33,125 nt of DNA from assembly GCA_022361195.1 (NCBI GenBank), contig JAKSBJ010000090.1, forward strand, positions 1 to 33,125, written 5' to 3'. A program made the translations under genes and the position numbers. Under the pieces are notes generated by a model. That model had not been told where the DNA came from. It did not search any database and saw only the letters and a list, made by a program, of their open reading frames with translations. Below, in pieces: positions 32,050 through 33,125 of the stretch; the stretch's first letter is position 1; every line of letters starts with the position of its first letter. The DNA is from Flavobacteriales bacterium. Its GTDB lineage: Bacteria > Bacteroidota > Bacteroidia > Flavobacteriales_D > Crocinitomicaceae.

Positions 32050-32883
32050 CTATTTAATGAATTTTTGAGTTTGAACAAAACCATTGTCAAATTCTATTTG
32101 AATGATGTAGGTTCCGCTGCTATATTGACGAATGTCAATGGTGTTGGTGTTTTCTGTTTTTTCAATGAGCTGACCTTGCTCAGAAAGTACACTAAGAGAT
32201 TTGATTGTTGAGGTCGTATTGTTTTCAATCATCACAAATTCTTTAGATGGATTCGGATAAATCAAAAGGCTGCCTTCTTCATTTTGTTCTTCAATAGAGC
32301 TTTCATCTGGATATTCAATAACAAAATAAAGTGTATTGGAACTGGCAACATCATTCCATTGCCCAGAAGTACCCAGAGGCCAATTGGTTAATGCTAAGCC
32401 TAAAGCATCTTGTCCCGAACCAAAATCGTCAGGTTCATTTCCCCAATTACTGTATAGCCCACCAACTGGAGTACCTCCTGTTGCCGCTGAGGTTCCTTGC
32501 CAAAATTGCTCACCACTTCCGTCATCATTACCATCCCAAATCCAATCTCCTTCTGTAGCTTTATCAGTTCCACCAAGCCATATATAAGAACCTCCGCCAC
32601 CATCAGGGGCTGTTGTGTTTTCGACAACAATTCCAGCGTCAGTATTGGCTGCATTATAAATAGCCTCTTGTTCTTCGGCTGAATTAACAATAGCTAAAAA
32701 GCCTCCTCTTTCTACTGCGCAGGCCGCTGCATCTTCCCAGTTTTTAGCTTCTTTTACAATCTCGTAATTGGTTCCATCATAAGAGAATGCATAAATATTA
32801 CTCTCACTGGCGCATTGAGCTACTGTTAGAGTAGAAGTGCTGCAAAAAAATAGGCCAAGAAGAAAGGAATGATGCTTTTTCAT
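32050..32883 (-). CDS. Secreted C-type-lectin-like domain protein with T9SS sorting domain
   Basis: A 277-residue exported protein. The signal peptide (M-K-K-H-H, hydrophobic core, cut likely after T-V-A-Q) leads to a C-type-lectin-like domain at about residues 30-195. Family-typical segments are A-K-N-W-E-D-A-A-A-C-A, the G-G-F-L-A-I-V-N-S-A-E-E-Q run, Y-I-W-L-G-G-T-D, W-I-W-D-G and N-W-G-N-E-P-D-D-F. The last ~70 residues (I-Y-P-N-P-S) are a type A T9SS sorting domain. ATG at 32883 is chosen over 32913 because an exact -7 box overlaps the latter. It is likely a surface adhesin or sugar/protein binder. Confidence 0.88.
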   Translation of the reverse strand: MKKHHSFLLGLFFCSTSTLTVAQCASESNIYAFSYDGTNYEIVKEAKNWEDAAACAVERGGFLAIVNSAEEQEAIYNAANTDAGIVVENTTAPDGGGGSYIWLGGTDKATEGDWIWDGNDDGSGEQFWQGTSAATGGTPVGGLYSNWGNEPDDFGSGQDALGLALTNWPLGTSGQWNDVASSNTLYFVIEYPDESSIEEQNEEGSLLIYPNPSKEFVMIENNTTSTIKSLSVLSEQGQLIEKTENTNTIDIRQYSSGTYIIQIEFDNGFVQTQKFIK

Positions 32884-32910
32884 GATAGACAAAAGATTGA
32901 ATGAACGGAC

Positions 32911-32918
32911 CAAAGTTA
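32911..32918 (-). promoter_or_regulatory. -7 promoter box upstream of the lectin-like gene
   Basis: TAACTTTG on the minus strand, an exact TAnnTTTG match, 27 bases before ATG at 32883. TTTTG-type sequence lies about 23 bases upstream. It may drive lectin, helicase, hydrolase and FkbM genes together. Confidence 0.55.
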
Positions 32919-32980
32919 CGTTATCCCGGCCAAATAGCTAACAAAAGGCCAATTAATCCTTTAACAATAGAGACTTAAAT

Positions 32981-33012
32981 AAAAAAAGGAGCTGCCAACT
33001 GACAGCCCCTTT
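32981..33012 (-). terminator. Intrinsic terminator for the gene at the right edge
   Basis: On the minus strand a 12-bp stem with two G-U pairs (arms at 32985-32996 and 33001-33012, four-base loop) is followed by a T-run. It starts 24 bases after the stop of the edge gene at 33037. Confidence 0.75.
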
Positions 33013-33036
33013 AAATGTTGTTTTAATGAAAGGAAA

Positions 33037-33125
33037 TTATTGGTTCATTTCAAATTTAACCATGGTATCCTTTTTTCCTTTGATGTAAACTTCCATCAAG
33101 AAAGTTCCTTCTTTTGCTTTGAAAA
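33037..33125 (-). CDS. 3' end of an unidentified gene
   Basis: A minus-strand frame enters from the right edge and ends at TAA (33037-33039), giving about 28 residues ending K-F-E-M-N-Q. The visible part is beta-like with Lys and Val (V-Y-I-K-G-K-K-D). It is followed by a good terminator, which supports a real gene. The family cannot be recognised from this fragment. Confidence 0.6.
   Translation of the reverse strand, partial: FKAKEGTFLMEVYIKGKKDTMVKFEMNQ

Noticed and set aside
1..33125. Mobile elements, CRISPR arrays, toxin-antitoxin or phage-defence genes
   Set aside because: No transposase, integrase, direct-repeat array, restriction or nuclease-helicase defence cluster is visible; the DEAD-box protein is of the housekeeping RNA-helicase type.

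Overview
The window is a stretch of ordinary chromosome from a Bacteroidota bacterium, most likely order Flavobacteriales. The evidence is low-to-moderate GC, three secreted proteins with type IX secretion (T9SS) C-terminal sorting domains, a DNA polymerase III alpha subunit with a fused N-terminal proofreading exonuclease, and repeated Bacteroidota-type -7 promoter boxes (TAnnTTTG). The family cannot be fixed from this window. I see no tRNA, rRNA, CRISPR array, insertion sequence, prophage or integration boundary. Coding density is high and no gene-free gap exceeds about 225 bases.

Layout. 1-1280: the end of an NTF2/SnoaL-like gene and ACMSD, a kynurenine-pathway decarboxylase. 1381-3333: secreted M1 metallopeptidase with a T9SS tail. 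3386-4185: ECF sigma factor overlapping a short soluble zinc-finger anti-sigma factor. 4196-7552 (minus): purB, then a probable rhomboid - MoxR ATPase - small membrane protein unit. 7625-8395: outer-membrane beta-barrel protein. 8392-11409 (minus): a tight four-gene unit, siaB-like kinase, siaC-like phosphoprotein, coaE, and bifunctional NAD(P)HX epimerase/dehydratase. 11521-12944: methyltransferase and ZIP metal transporter. 13050-14595: typical 2-Cys peroxiredoxin and a Thr/Ser-rich lipoprotein, each followed by a clear terminator. 14753-19123: dnaE fusion. 19115-23288 (minus): L,D-transpeptidase lipoprotein, oligopeptidase B-like S9 peptidase, small secreted protein. 23355-24847: second rhomboid overlapping a class IV aminotransferase. 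24857-25966: yqgE (minus) divergent from smpB. 26010-27080 (minus): Omp28-like CPPC protein with a T9SS tail. 27304-29965: glycosyltransferase and two FkbM-family methyltransferases. 29965-32883 (minus): secreted alpha/beta hydrolase, DEAD-box helicase with a DEVD motif, and a C-type-lectin-like T9SS protein. 33037-33125: 3' end of an unknown minus-strand gene.

Most genes are housekeeping or cell-envelope functions. The strongest candidate for a less-described system is the siaB-siaC pair. Its SiaC keeps the N-T-S-S motif with Thr at residue 68, and its SiaB keeps GHKL-type N- and G-boxes. The siaA phosphatase and siaD diguanylate cyclase known as partners in Pseudomonas are absent, and the pair is instead co-oriented and tightly packed with CoA and NAD(P)H maintenance genes. 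The second theme is promoter architecture: nine exact TAnnTTTG boxes lie just upstream of genes. Two of them are so close to the start codon (5 and 8 bases) that leaderless or nearly leaderless transcripts are predicted.
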